Shown: positions 8,831 to 19,292 of the stretch, piece by piece
Layout: every line of letters starts with the position of its first letter
Position numbering within the stretch: position 1 is the first letter of the stretch
Source of the DNA: Nemertoderma westbladi
Lineage: Eukaryota; Xenacoelomorpha; Nemertodermatida; Nemertodermatidae
Direction of reading: 5' to 3'
DNA: 52,991 bases
NCBI GenBank assembly: GCA_032718475.1
Contig: JAUCBJ010007151.1
Span: 1 to 52,991 of the forward strand
Made by a program: the position numbers and the translations under genes
The notes under the pieces: generated by a model
Told to the model about the DNA's origin: nothing
The model's database searches: none
The model's input: the letters and a program-made list of their open reading frames with translations, nothing else

Positions 8831-11800
8831 TTATAGACCGCCACCCAAAGTATCGAAGTAGTTCCCGTAACTATAGTTACCGGCGGTGTTATGCACCCCG
8901 TGGGCCCCATGGGGGCTCCCAGACACTACACCGCTGTTCCCATGGCCACCAGAATCGTTCCCAACTTCAGTAGAAAATTCCCCAACATCACCACGGCGGG
9001 TAATATCAGTCCTAGTATTACAATACCCCGCAAATTGGTTCCCATCGGATCCCCCAAAATAGTTCCTCAACTGGTTCCCAGATTGGTTCCCCATCTGTAT
9101 CTCTGTTTCCCCAGGAAAGTTCCCCAACTGTTTCCCTGTTTCCCCAGGAAAGTTCCCCAACTGTTTCCCTGTTTCCCCAGGAAAGTTCCCCAACTGTTTC
9201 CCTGTTTCCCCAGGAAAGTTCCCCAACTGTTTCCCTGTTTCCCCAGGAAAGTTTCCCAACTGTTTCCCTGTTTCCCCAGCAAAGTTCCCCAACTGTTTCC
9301 CTGTTTCCCCAGGAAAGTTCCCCAACTGATTCCCTGTTTCCCCAGCAAAGTTCCCCAACCGTTTCCCTGTTTCCCCATGAAAGTTCCCCAACTGTTTCCC
9401 ATCAGATTCCCCAAAATAGTTCCCCAACTGGTACCCAGATTCCACGGTAAGTTCCCCAACCCTGCTACCAGCGGAGTTCTCAACCTCTGACTCTGACGAA
9501 CTACTACTACTACCAGACTCCCCAGACACCGTCTCGTTATCCACACTAACTCCCAAGGATTGCAACTGATGCCCGTAGTTCTCCAACATACTCGACTGAT
9601 CGTGAAACAAAACGAGCAGATCTTCCTGCTCGGATCGGAGTTGCCGCAACTGGAGACCCAAACACTGGTTCTCGTCCTGCAGTTGCGCCAACGAGATCCT
9701 CAGAGTAAAGTTCTCCTGCAACACATCGGGGGAGTTACCCCCGTCTATATAACTCTGAAACTCTTCGTTGGCCCTCTGTAACTCTTGTTTACTCTGCTGT
9801 AACTCAATATAACTATGTTGTAACTGAAGATATCTCTGTTGTAACTCCCCCTCTTGACCAACTAGCCCCTCCCCATCGATCCTTTGCTTTAAATCCTCGT
9901 TAATCTTCATGTAATAACTGAGTTTCTCTGATAGACTTTCAACCGAATCGCCTTCCCGCGGCTTAGAAACCGATTCGATTCCCGAATCGGTTTTTTCCAA
10001 CTGCTGATTTGTAATTCGTAGTAAATTATACTGATCCTTTAGGGTTTGTATCTGATTATTACACTGATTTATTAGTAAATCTTTATGAACCCCTTGGTTC
10101 GCGAGTTCCTCTAGTTTCTCTCTCAGCTCCTCCACCTCTCTGTCTCTCTCACTCAGCAACCCCACCAACCTCATGCACTCCTCCTCTCTATCCGCGGAGA
10201 CATCCCCGTCCGATTGAACCGCCTCCAACGCGAGACCCTCCAACTTCTTGAACAAACAGGTGAACTCGAAATCGAAGTAAACCTCGTCCGCGGACACGAA
10301 TCGCAGCTGGGGAGTCTGCGACGAGCGCGCGTAGAACTCGCTCTTGTAAACGGCGGCGAGTTTCCCGCTGAACGTCTCCAAACCGACTCGTTTATCCACA
10401 ATGTGTCGGATGTTGTCCCGACTGAACGCAGACACGCTCCCGTTGTTGTACCGAACGCAGAGCCCCAGAAGGAACGCGCAGACTCCCTGCGCTAAGTTCT
10501 CCTCACCTACTGCGTTATCCGCGATCTGCCCAACTAAATAGGGAACCCCGGTGTCCAAACTCAAGAAATGGGAGACCGCAGACGGACAATCGGAAAGCCA
10601 AACGGACAGCAGATGCAGCAGACCGAGACGACTCTGGAAGGGACCGCCCTGCCCGAGAATCGCGACGATCTGATGGAGAAGCGACACCGGCGGGTTGCCG
10701 ATACTCGTCGCTAACTGGACGCGGATTAGTTGCTCTTTAAGCTCGGTGTTGCCCTTGATGGCGTGGCTGAGAGCAACGGCGCTGAACCAGTTGCTGAGGG
10801 CGTCCCTGCTGAAGAGACCCCCGCAAAGAAGATGCCCAACAGTGAGTGAATCCGAGGATTCGATCTTCTGAGGCAACAAAGTTGCCACAACTTCCGATTG
10901 CGACTTCGGGTTTTTATGTAGGAAACATTGGAAGCAATAGAGGACGGAGCAGCGCAGGAGGAAGGGTTGGCGTTCGTTGACCATGGACATTAGGAGGACA
11001 ACAACGGCGGGGCGAGGGGGGTTACTGGGGGCGGAAACCGAGGAGAAGAATGATTGGTTGGCGGGGGAACTTCTGATCACCTCGGAGACCGTGTTGATTG
11101 TCTCGGTTAGGACGTCGACGGGGACGCCGCTGAACATAAGAACGTCGCAGAGGCGTTGTAGGAGACCGCTGGCCGCGATCACCGTCTGACACGCGGAGGT
11201 CAGCTGTTGGGCGTTCCCGGGGGCGACGAGACTGCGGATTAGACGGAGCATAAGGAGCACGTTGGAGACCTTCTGGGCGGCCCAGCCCTCCTCGGGGCCG
11301 CTCACTGAGAAAAATTCGGAGAGTCTGTGAATAAAGGATCCCTCCTTGAAGAAAGTTTGATTGGATGAGTTTTGGTGGAGAAGATTTAATAGTAAATGAA
11401 GGCAATCTTCTACAATAACGCCACCAGAAGCATTGCCTTCTTCTTCAATAATGTTAAGAATTTTATCGAAAGCGTTCTCAAAAGCAACAATTTTCTGAAT
11501 GGCGGCGTTCCCTTTCACTAACTGGTCCAACAATATGATACTATCATTACGAATTATTTCTCTACTATCCGACAAAAGATCCATCAATTTGCTGACACCC
11601 ATCGGTCGGACTAATATTAAGCTCTGCAACTGCGAACGCGCGTTTATCAACATTGTGGTTAACAGTTTCACAGTCGGCCAACGTATCTGGAATTCGAATT
11701 CATCAAGAAGGGAGACAGCGATGTCGACGTTCTCTTCATTCTTAAGAAACATTTCTGTGAACTGAACTCCTAATTCCTCGGCTCCATTAACAACTTCTCT

Positions 11801-12124
11801 CTTGTATTGCTCGCCATCGCTTTCTGTGTCTTCCTCAGAATTTTGACTCATAATATTATTAAGAGTGTTTACAAGATACCCGACTATCTCAGTATCCTCT
11901 CTATCGAGTTTTAGTAAGTCTACAATGACTGGCATTGCCTGGGTTCCCACCTCCAGTCGGTACTTTTTGGATAAGGATTTCAGGCCCCTGGCAGCATCCC
12001 GTCTGTCTTCAAGGAGCGTTGATGTGGTTGCGCGGTCGCAGAGTTTGTCTACCGTTTCTGTAACCGAGGGTTTCTCCGACGCCGCAGTTTGCCAACCCGA
12101 ACTAATTCCTCGAAGATAATTCAT
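8831..12124 (-). CDS. USO1: General vesicular transport factor p115 (USO1), single exon
   Basis: p115 is a cytosolic golgin-type tether. It bridges COPI/COPII vesicles and cis-Golgi membranes through Rab1, GM130 and SNAREs. The 1097-residue product starts MNYLRG at the ATG at 12124; three upstream codons begin with TTG. Residues about 1-640 match the armadillo-repeat head: CDR-STLL-DRR, LKSLSKKYRLEVG, IQKIVAFENAF, APSNPPRPAVVVLLMSMVNE, and RVQLATSIGNPPVSLL. Residues about 645-850 are heptad-rich coiled coil and end with a DLLVLFHDQ block that corresponds to the family's conserved segment before the acidic tail. Instead of that acidic tail, residues about 860-1097 contain an acidic Ser-rich patch and nine copies of an 11-residue repeat (GNFPGETGKQL). 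The frame is intact without introns, which is unusual for an animal p115. Family assignment is very sure. Confidence 0.95.
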   Translation of the reverse strand: MNYLRGISSGWQTAASEKPSVTETVDKLCDRATTSTLLEDRRDAARGLKSLSKKYRLEVGTQAMPVIVDLLKLDREDTEIVGYLVNTLNNIMSQNSEEDTESDGEQYKREVVNGAEELGVQFTEMFLKNEENVDIAVSLLDEFEFQIRWPTVKLLTTMLINARSQLQSLILVRPMGVSKLMDLLSDSREIIRNDSIILLDQLVKGNAAIQKIVAFENAFDKILNIIEEEGNASGGVIVEDCLHLLLNLLHQNSSNQTFFKEGSFIHRLSEFFSVSGPEEGWAAQKVSNVLLMLRLIRSLVAPGNAQQLTSACQTVIAASGLLQRLCDVLMFSGVPVDVLTETINTVSEVIRSSPANQSFFSSVSAPSNPPRPAVVVLLMSMVNERQPFLLRCSVLYCFQCFLHKNPKSQSEVVATLLPQKIESSDSLTVGHLLCGGLFSRDALSNWFSAVALSHAIKGNTELKEQLIRVQLATSIGNPPVSLLHQIVAILGQGGPFQSRLGLLHLLSVWLSDCPSAVSHFLSLDTGVPYLVGQIADNAVGEENLAQGVCAFLLGLCVRYNNGSVSAFSRDNIRHIVDKRVGLETFSGKLAAVYKSEFYARSSQTPQLRFVSADEVYFDFEFTCLFKKLEGLALEAVQSDGDVSADREEECMRLVGLLSERDREVEELREKLEELANQGVHKDLLINQCNNQIQTLKDQYNLLRITNQQLEKTDSGIESVSKPREGDSVESLSEKLSYYMKINEDLKQRIDGEGLVGQEGELQQRYLQLQHSYIELQQSKQELQRANEEFQSYIDGGNSPDVLQENFTLRISLAQLQDENQCLGLQLRQLRSEQEDLLVLFHDQSSMLENYGHQLQSLGVSVDNETVSGESGSSSSSSESEVENSAGSRVGELTVESGYQLGNYFGESDGKQLGNFHGETGKRLGNFAGETGNQLGNFPGETGKQLGNFAGETGKQLGNFPGETGKQLGNFPGETGKQLGNFPGETGKQLGNFPGETGKQLGNFPGETEIQMGNQSGNQLRNYFGGSDGNQFAGYCNTRTDITRRGDVGEFSTEVGNDSGGHGNSGVVSGSPHGAHGVHNTAGNYSYGNYFDTLGGGL
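9100..9400 (-). repeat. 33-bp coding minisatellite in the p115 tail
   Basis: Nine 33-bp units (TTCCCCAACTGTTTCCCTGT TTCCCCAGGAAAG on the plus strand) encode GNFPGETGKQL with H, A, R, N and E/I/M variants. The outermost units are the most diverged, as expected from internal expansion. The antisense frames are open because the unit length is a multiple of 3. Confidence 0.95.
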
Positions 12125-12200
12125 TTTTAACAAATTAATTATGAACTAAATGAAAAGCTCTAGGCCTACTGGCAGCTGGCACCAGTTGAAGCCTTCAACT

Positions 12201-12241
12201 CAGTCAGTATATACCTTCAACTTGAAGGTATATACTGACTG
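12201..12241. promoter_or_regulatory. Perfect hairpin just upstream of p115
   Basis: Twenty-nucleotide arms (12201-12220 CAGTCAGTATATACCTTCAA and 12222-12241) are exact reverse complements around a single C. One more pair forms outside. The hairpin lies about 80 bp upstream of the p115 start, so it is in the likely 5' UTR or core promoter. It contains TATATA on both strands. Function is unknown; it may instead be the tip of a decayed inverted-repeat element. Confidence 0.6.
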
Positions 12242-12303
12242 ACTGCAGGACTGACTGACAGATAAGAAAAGCTCTAACAGACATACAGACAGGGACGGAT
12301 TAA

Positions 12304-12325
12304 GGGGGGGGGGGGGGGGGGGGGG
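12304..12325. repeat. 22-nt G run followed by G-rich DNA
   Basis: An uninterrupted run of G is followed by CTGGGGGGTGGGCAACAGGG and two GGGGCCCGYAAGTTGG repeats. It could form G-quadruplexes on the plus strand. It resembles the G runs at the ends of MITEs elsewhere in the window, but no partner end was found. Confidence 0.8.
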
Positions 12326-13642
12326 CTGGGGGGTGGGCAACAGGGGCAGCTGCCGGGGGCCCGTAAGTTGGAAGGGGCCCGCAAGTTGGGACAAATTTAC
12401 CGAACATTATCTCACTGATAAAACAAGCCGAATTTATTTAATAATTTCTGGCTGTTCAATAAATACTTAGAGTATATCTCACATATATATAATTCAGAGA
12501 GAGCACTGCACTGTGCCCCATTCCCATAGAATGTTTAAAGTGTTTTACTTTTAAAGTTCTCGATTTTGATAAACAAGAGGTATCATTTGAAATTATATGA
12601 TACCGGTATATGATCGATTCAGTTTGAATAGGCCTAGTTAATTGCAGTGACGTTCCGAAGTATGGCAATTTTGGAAAGTTTCAATTTTTCAGGTGATGGT
12701 ATGGAAGTCTGACTTGCTGGTGGTACATGAAAATTATACCACAGAACCCCCATTTCAGCCTTTGGCAGTTTGGTATATCTAACTATTTACTAAATGTTTT
12801 GGGCTACCACTAATCAGACACTCTAACTCAAGCCTCAAAAAGACAAAATTTGTCGAAAAGTCCAATCTTTGGCCACATCAGCACATAGAAAAGTTGGTCT
12901 GACAAGTGGGTGGTATTTATTCAGTTATTCATGGCTGCATGGTTTTAATGTGTATGAGACCTATTTAGTATTTATGTGTACAATAAACATAAAATGACAC
13001 TCCACGCACTAGTCAGAAAGATTTTCTGTAGGTTTCATTGGGGATATGTTTGTGCAATGTTTATGCAATAAATCGCAAACTTTGAACTGCAATATCTCGA
13101 AAGCCAATACACCATCATTAGAAATATTTCATCAGGTGTCATTTTATACCATTTCCGACTATATATCCAAAAATATACGAAATCGTTGACCCCATGCCAC
13201 TGCGATTTGTCGAATTTGGATGGAATTACCCTACCGGTTTCGTCAGAGGTCAGACCGTACCGGTACCGGTAGCCTATTTATTGTACAGTACAGCAGTAAA
13301 TACACCCGCCTGCCCGCAGACCGAGACCGGTAGGCTATACAGGCAGACAGGTATACAGTTCCTGCAATTGAATTGCAGATTTGTGGTTCTGGAGCTGAGC
13401 TGGTGCTGTACAGCTGACAGCTGTAGTCAGGTAGTGCGGTGCGGTGCACTAAAATCTAATTGCCGCGCTGGCGCGTTCTGCGGCGCGCTCTACTGCTCTA
13501 TCTGTCTATGCAGCTATGTAAGTATTCCAGTCAGGCCATGCACCATGTTGCAATCCACGTTGTCGGTTTGTTGCGTCTTTCCCTGTCTGCCTGTATACAG
13601 AGTACATACAGCTATACTGTACATACATGTCAATTCAATGCG
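12326..13642. other. Noncoding stretch
   Basis: No gene is recognised. The frame at 13194-13748 is Cys/Ser/Val-rich with no domain and runs into an inverted-repeat arm, so I read it as chance. Composition is mixed, with ACCGGT words around 13230-13330. Confidence 0.45.
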
Positions 13643-13924
13643 CTATGATCAAGGCGTACTATACAGCTATATACAAGGCCATGCCATCGAGTTAACTGGG
13701 GGCGGTGACTGGGGGCAAGATTTTTTTTACAGCAATTTGATATTTTGATATGGAGAGAGTTCTACAAATTTTAATTTGCTGCAATTTGGTCAATGGGCGT
13801 AATTGAAGCATCCTCGTTAAGTAAGATACAACATTTTATGGTAGCTAGTGTTTTAGGTACAGTCCCAATCCCAATAAACATTAACTTGGCCATTTTGGCG
13901 GCCAAAATTACCAAAATGGCCAAG
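13643..13924. mobile_element. Left arm of a ~2.5-kb inverted-repeat element
   Basis: This arm is matched in reverse complement by 15303-16135. Landmarks are CATCGAGTTAACTGGGGGCG, CATCCTCGTTAAGTAAGATA and CAGTCCCAATCCCAATAAAC. The arm holds the uninterrupted (empty) version of the site where the right arm has a 556-bp insertion. At its inner end (13885-13898 with 13911-13924) there is a perfect 14-bp hairpin, CTTGGCCATTTTGG. Element class is unknown and no target duplication was identified. Confidence 0.75.
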
Positions 13925-15302
13925 TAAAAACTGCGGTATTCATGAAAGGAACTGCTGCGGCACGTTGGCTTGTCAATCACAGCCAGTGAATATAGGCTGA
14001 GTGTAAGTAAAGCCCAGCAGGTTGGCGCTGAGGTAGAGTTCTGAGGTAGAGTTCTCTCTACCTTTAGGTAGAGAGAAAGGCTCCAGTGTAGTAATGGCTG
14101 GGCTCGCCACTGTAGTAAACATGCCTGTAAGAGTGCAGTGTGAGGCGCCCGCCCTAACTTATTATTTTCTACATATTTTTTACTAATCTAATAATTAACA
14201 CACCTTTACCTGTCACTTAGGTTATAAGCAGTGTGCTAGCACTTGCAGCGTAATAATTAATTATTTACTTTAATTCTATTCGATTGGTAATAAAAATAAC
14301 AAGTTCATAGAGAAAAATACTTTACATAGATTTTTCTTTATTTAGCTGTTTAGTACGCTATAATATAAATTCTCTCATAAATACAGTTCGAGGGGGGGGG
14401 ACTGGACGCAATAAAAATTCATCACTCTCCAGGGGAGATTTGACGTAAATAACAGATGATTACTCTCAAAAATAAAACTGTAATGTTCATTTATGTTTAA
14501 TTTATTGTTTTGGTTAAAGTAACATGCCACTATAACCTGCTCCTTTCCCTAAATTGAGAATTTAACATTGAGGCGGGATATTAATTCGCCAAGGTGAGTT
14601 TTGCGTCCAGTTCCCTCCCCCCCCCCCCCCCCCCCCCTGTCTCGATAAATAATAATTACATCATCATAATTTCACCCAAATATGCCGACTCTGTTGACTG
14701 TTAGCACAGAGCCAGAGCCTGATATTATAATGTTTTCAGTTACTATCGCCCTCGAATTCAGACCCAGCTACTAGAAATAGGCCGCGCCGTCTAATCTGAA
14801 TTTCATCAGTATACCGAACTCGTTTGAGACTGAGTGTCGCTATTTAATAGCTACCTCTCGCCCTGTCACAGACCCAGCTTCTAACTATAAAACTATAATT
14901 AGGACGCCTTCATACAGAACACGTTGCCATTTCATAATGACTCTAAACTGAAGCTACAAAAAGGAAAAGGTAGGAAATGATTATCTAATAATAACACACA
15001 AAATCCGATTATTATACATACTCGGACTCCTCCTTTTAACACAGCCGCATTCAACTAACTCCCTTATTACGTATTAGCCTGTGCTGTATCAATGCCTCAG
15101 TGGGTGGTCTTTACTACAACTGAAAGGCCCGACTCAGCTCCAGGTAAGTTAACAATCTGTCAATAATAAAAATGAAAGCGAGCCGACATTTAGTCAGAGC
15201 AACCAAATGGATGTCCAAGGAGACGGGCTGTCTGGACTTGACTGAGTCGAGTTAAATCGCTTCGCCAAAACGACCAAGTAGCCCATAGGAATACACTACA
15301 TT
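13925..15302. other. Interior of the inverted-repeat element
   Basis: No protein is supported. The interior contains poly-G MITE copy 2 (14392-14637) and a short self-complementary stretch (GGTAGAGTTCTCTCTACC) near 14045. Confidence 0.5.
14392..14637. mobile_element. Poly-G-ended MITE, copy 2
   Basis: It begins GGGGGGGGGACTGGACGCAA and ends TTGCGTCCAGTTCCCTCCCC followed by a C run, so the ends are inverted copies. The body aligns with 1805-2053 throughout (CTCTCCAGGGG, TCTCAAAAATAAAACTGTAA, TTAATTCGCCAAGG). The core motif lies on the minus strand at 14493-14546. Both copies are followed on the right by a GTCTCG word, which may belong to the element. Confidence 0.8.
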
Positions 15303-16135
15303 TTTTTGGCGATTTTGGTCATTTTGGCCGCCAAAACGACCAAGTTAATGTTTATTGGGATTGGGACTGTAGGTTTAGCTAGTAATTTCGACACTGGTTC
15401 CGACATCCTACTTCCCTCTATAAATATTTTGTAGTAGCTAGTTCTTGTTACTAGTTATATAGAAAATGTTCCAGATGATATTAGCTATTCATTTTTAAAA
15501 AAAATTATTTTTCTAGAACAAATATTTTTTGTTCTAGAACATTTTTTAGAAAAAAAATAGGGATTCTATTTAAAACTCATGGAATCGTTCTAAAACGTGT
15601 TTAAAATCAATAAATCAATAAAATATTGTGAAAAAAAAATTTTTGAAAAAATAATTTTTGATAATTTTTTTATTGATTTTATACACGTTTTAGAACGATT
15701 CCATGCGTTTTAAATAGAATCCAGATTTTTTTTCTAAAAAATATTCTAGAACAAAAAATTTTTGTTCTGGAACATAATTTAAAAAAAAATGAATAGCTAA
15801 CATCTTCTGGAACATTTTCTATACAAATAAATAGTAACAGAAACTAACTAGCGACTACAAAAGAGGATGATTGAGGGAAGTAGGATGTCGGAACCAGTCT
15901 GCCAGTGTTGAAATTACTAGCTAAATCTACCTAAAACACTAGCTACCATAAAATTTTGTATCTTACTTAACGAGGATGCTTCAATTACGTCCATTCACCA
16001 AATTGCAGCAAATGAAAATTTATAGAACTCTCCCCATATCAAAATATCAAATTGTTGTAAAAAAAATCTTGCCCCCAGTCACCGCCCCCAGTTAACTCGA
16101 TGGCATGGCCTTGTATATAGTAGCAGGCCTACGCC
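15303..16135. mobile_element. Right arm of the inverted-repeat element, carrying a nested insertion
   Basis: Reverse complement of 13643-13924 after removal of the 556-bp insertion at 15372-15927 and one TA. The two arms have diverged by scattered substitutions, so the arms are old. Confidence 0.75.
15372..15927. mobile_element. 556-bp hairpin MITE with TA target duplication
   Basis: The element is a near-complete palindrome: GGTTTAGCTAGTAATTTC at the left end pairs with GAAATTACTAGCTAAATC at the right end, and similarity continues to an A/T-rich centre near 15650. It is flanked by TA at 15370-15371 and 15928-15929. The corresponding position in the other arm of the host inverted repeat reads CTGTACCTAAAACAC with a single TA. 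This points to the Tc1/mariner superfamily. It has no coding capacity. The TTCTAGAAC-like blocks inside are also palindromic. Confidence 0.85.
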
Positions 16136-17193
16136 TTGGCTATGATTTAATCATAGTAACATTATTTGTAAAAAATGTACAGTACGAAATCATACTGTAC
16201 ACACACACTATAAATTAACACTAACACTATCTGAAATGCAAACCAAATGAATGAAATTGTACTGTTTAAAATTACCCGAAATACAAAAAAAAGCAAACAG
16301 TCGGCCGAAGCCGGAGGCGACCCGAAGCCTCCTCTTTCTATAGCTGCTACTGTACCAGATGTACCTGGCGAGGACTGTATATAAGTTGAAATAATTATTT
16401 ATTGCGTGTATATCTAATTTATCAGGCCAACATATACAATTAATTTCAGGAATTAAAAGTTTAAAATTGAAAGTTGAAAATTTTGTTGTTGAAGTTGAAA
16501 ATTAATTATTACAAATGAAAATACAGAAAACTATTTGGAATAGTTCAAAGATGAAGTAAAAATAAAGAAAATATTATAAGTACCGTATATATGATAGATA
16601 AAGATGAAATATTACTATTTTACTATAGATTACTATTTTGAATATGAAAAATTTAATGGCATATTTAGTTTTTTGAAAATACAATAGCAACGAAGTGAAA
16701 ATGACCTTCAAAGTTAGCAGAATTGACAATGTCCTTAGCAACGGCTTTAAACGGGCGTAATGCGCAGTGCCGATATCTGTGCCGAATTAAGCATCTGGTG
16801 TCAATGTAAAGAGCGGGACATTCGTACAACTTTAGTACTGTACATCAAGAAAATGAACTAAAATATTATAATGCTTGTGTTTCTTAGAAAAACCAATTAA
16901 TTATCGGTTCAGTAAAAAAAAGCAGTTTGGAAAACCTGCAGTAGTTCATGTCTCAATAAATTGTAAAGTGCGGGACCCGTACGAAATTGAAATTCTCAAC
17001 TTCATTGCTAAGGTTCCGCGAATTGCGTAAAGTTAGTGGGAAATGTTTTGTTTCATGATGTTCCTAGATATGCAGGGAAAATAAATTAGCCTTTAGTAAG
17101 CTGGTAGGTAACATCAATGAAACAGGGGAGTACTGTAGTTTAAGTGCAGCAAAGAGATGTAAAGTGCAATTTTATCATTCATAAACATATTTA
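16136..17193. other. AT-rich stretch without visible features
   Basis: No gene, RNA or clear repeat was seen. Short A/T-rich direct repeats (GAAGTTGAAAATT types) occur around 16450-16510. Confidence 0.5.
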
Positions 17194-18095
17194 GGGGGGT
17201 GGGGGGTAGCACTCCCCTATTTTGAAAATTGAAAAACTTATTATTCTACCATGTGCCGAATTTAATGGAGATTTCAAATCTGCAAGCAGTTTTCTCATAT
17301 CTTTTCTCAAACTCAAGTTATTACCTACAACGTAAGAGCTAGGCTGATTTTTGACAAGCCTTCGAGCAGCACTATATTTTACAATTTAACAGGGCACTGT
17401 TCATAAAAAAGGCTCTCACGGTACAGATATGTATAAAATTGCTAAAACGTTCTTTTACTAGATATCTGTTTAGCAAGCATAAAAAATGTTATTGAATTTC
17501 ATTCTAAACACCCATATCTAAGAATGACGCTTTTTTTTTCATGAAAAAGGCTATTTCTCCGCCAATTTTAACTGAAATGAGTTGAAATTTATTATTGGTG
17601 TTATTGGTATATATTTGCAAAAACAATGCCCAACAAAAAGTTATAATGAATTGAAATTTGGTACACTTGTTAAGAATACTTTTCTCCATACTTCCTCTGA
17701 ACAAATTTGGTTTGAATTCCCTGGAGCCTTTTTATATCAAAAAGGCCCAAAAAGCCCTTTTTTGGGGTCTTTTTGTTCTAAAACGGCTCCAGAGCAATTG
17801 AGGCAAAATTTATTCACATGATTTGGATGCTGTGTTCTTCTGAACTCATGTTCCAAATTTCGACAAATTTTCACAAATATTGGTGGAGATATAGCCCATG
17901 GCGCAAAAAGGCACTTTTGGCCATTACAGAGCCATTTTGTGCCCAATTTTAAAAATATTTGGTTTAGTTATTCTTACACAATCCAGATGATGTTCAGTAG
18001 CACAAAAAATAATTGTCACCCGATTTAAGGGTCCAGAAACAAAAAAATGTGAGGTTAAATTTGGGAGTGCTACCCCCCCCCCCCCCCCCCCCCCC
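17194..18095. mobile_element. 902-bp G-run TIR element with TTA target duplication
   Basis: The left end is GGGGGGTGGGGGGTAGCACT followed by CCC; the right end is GGGAGTGCTACCC followed by a C run, its reverse complement. TTA flanks both ends (17191-17193, 18096-18098), which is the duplication typical of PIF/Harbinger elements. The interior is AT-rich with no intact protein. Segments at about 17545-17980 (CTATTTCTCCGCC, GGCACTTTTGGCC) recur at 48805-48985 and 52570-52690. It is a non-autonomous element. Confidence 0.75.
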
Positions 18096-18340
18096 TTAAA
18101 TCGTTAATTATTACATTATTCCGAATAGATCAGTGATGATAGTTATAAACTTTTCAGTGATATTGCTACATATATTTTGAACTTAAAGATGATGAATGAC
18201 AATACAACTAACCCTAACCAAAATACTAAACCTAATAACCTAACAAACTTAGTTGGCCCTGTAAAACCCCTTACTACTGCGTACATGTTACATGTGACTG
18301 CCTGTCAAGTAAGTGTTAGTATTTAAAGCATACAATTACA

Positions 18341-18645
18341 ACTAACACGAGCCCTCGTGTTACTAACACGAGCCCTTGTGTTTGTTAACTAACACGAGCC
18401 TTCGTGTTAACTAACACGAGCAATTCGTGTTAACTAACACGAGCCCTTGTGTTACTACAGTACTACTGTAACACGATCCCTCTAAATCTCTTTTCAAATA
18501 GCACAAATTTGAATTTCCCTCAAATAGGCCTACATATTATTTGTTCCTTTTATTCACTAACCCCAAAGTATTCGTTGTTTCTATCACGTGAGCTCGTGTT
18601 AGCCATCACACTTGCTTGTGTTAGCTATCATGAGGGCTCGTGTTA
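18341..18645. repeat. Cluster of short palindromes AACACGAG-N-CTCGTGTT
   Basis: At least five closely spaced units such as TAACACGAGCCCTCGTGTTA occur from 18343 to 18460. Related CTCGTGTTAG words follow at 18587-18645. Each unit can fold on itself with a 7-8 bp stem. No gene is seen. The cluster could be the terminal repeat region of a foldback element or a set of protein-binding sites. Confidence 0.7.
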
Positions 18646-19287
18646 GAATAAAAATATTTTTTCCATGTCCCCTCCCGGGCTCCGTATGTATTGGACAGGT
18701 AGGTGGTCCCCTGCAGAATTTCTGGAATGAAAACTTTCCTAATGCAGTGTGCTACGACCATGAACCAATTAAGTTGTAAACGTTATTATACGAGAGTCTT
18801 TTGTACGTTGGCTACTAAGCGTAGGTCTATAACAGTAATGGGACCACCACGGGTAATTTACAGTACCAAACCGCCACCACATTGATCCATTGGTTGAGTT
18901 TCAGGCAAAGTAAATCGCCATTATACATGCGAATTGAATGTCATCGGTTCCTGTGGGAAAAATAAAAATAATGATCAGCACATTTCCAAGTGAAAAAGTG
19001 ATCTTCAGCGCAAATGGAGAGCAAGGGAACTAAAGTCTCGTTTTTTGTTTTGGTTAGAAAACAATGCCACTGTAACCTGCTCCTTTCTCAGACAATCTTT
19101 TAAATTAAATTAAACTAGTTTTTCAAACCCACTAAACACACATTTGGTTTTTGCGGTCAATTTGTGCCATTAACTCGAATTGATATTAAGCTATTGTAAT
19201 AATGGTAAATGTAAATTTATATAAAAGTAGCCGGTATTGATTTTAATGTGTTCCGATAACAATTCAATATCAATTGTAAAAATAATA
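18646..19287. other. Noncoding stretch with one core-motif copy
   Basis: A minus-strand copy of the dispersed core lies at 19041-19086 (GGAGCAGGTTACAGTGGC ... CTAACCAAAACAAAAAAC). No terminal repeats were found around it. Small ORFs here show no domain. Confidence 0.5.
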
Positions 19288-19292
19288 CTAAC

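Noticed and set aside
8891-9546. Plus-strand 199-codon and minus-strand 159-codon ORFs in the p115 tail
   Set aside because: Shadows of the 33-bp coding repeat in other frames.
12124-12133. p115 start at 12133
   Set aside because: That codon is TTG; the ATG at 12124 gives MNYLRG, which matches the family N-terminus.
13194-13748. 184-codon plus-strand ORF as a gene
   Set aside because: No domain, odd composition, and it runs into an inverted-repeat arm.
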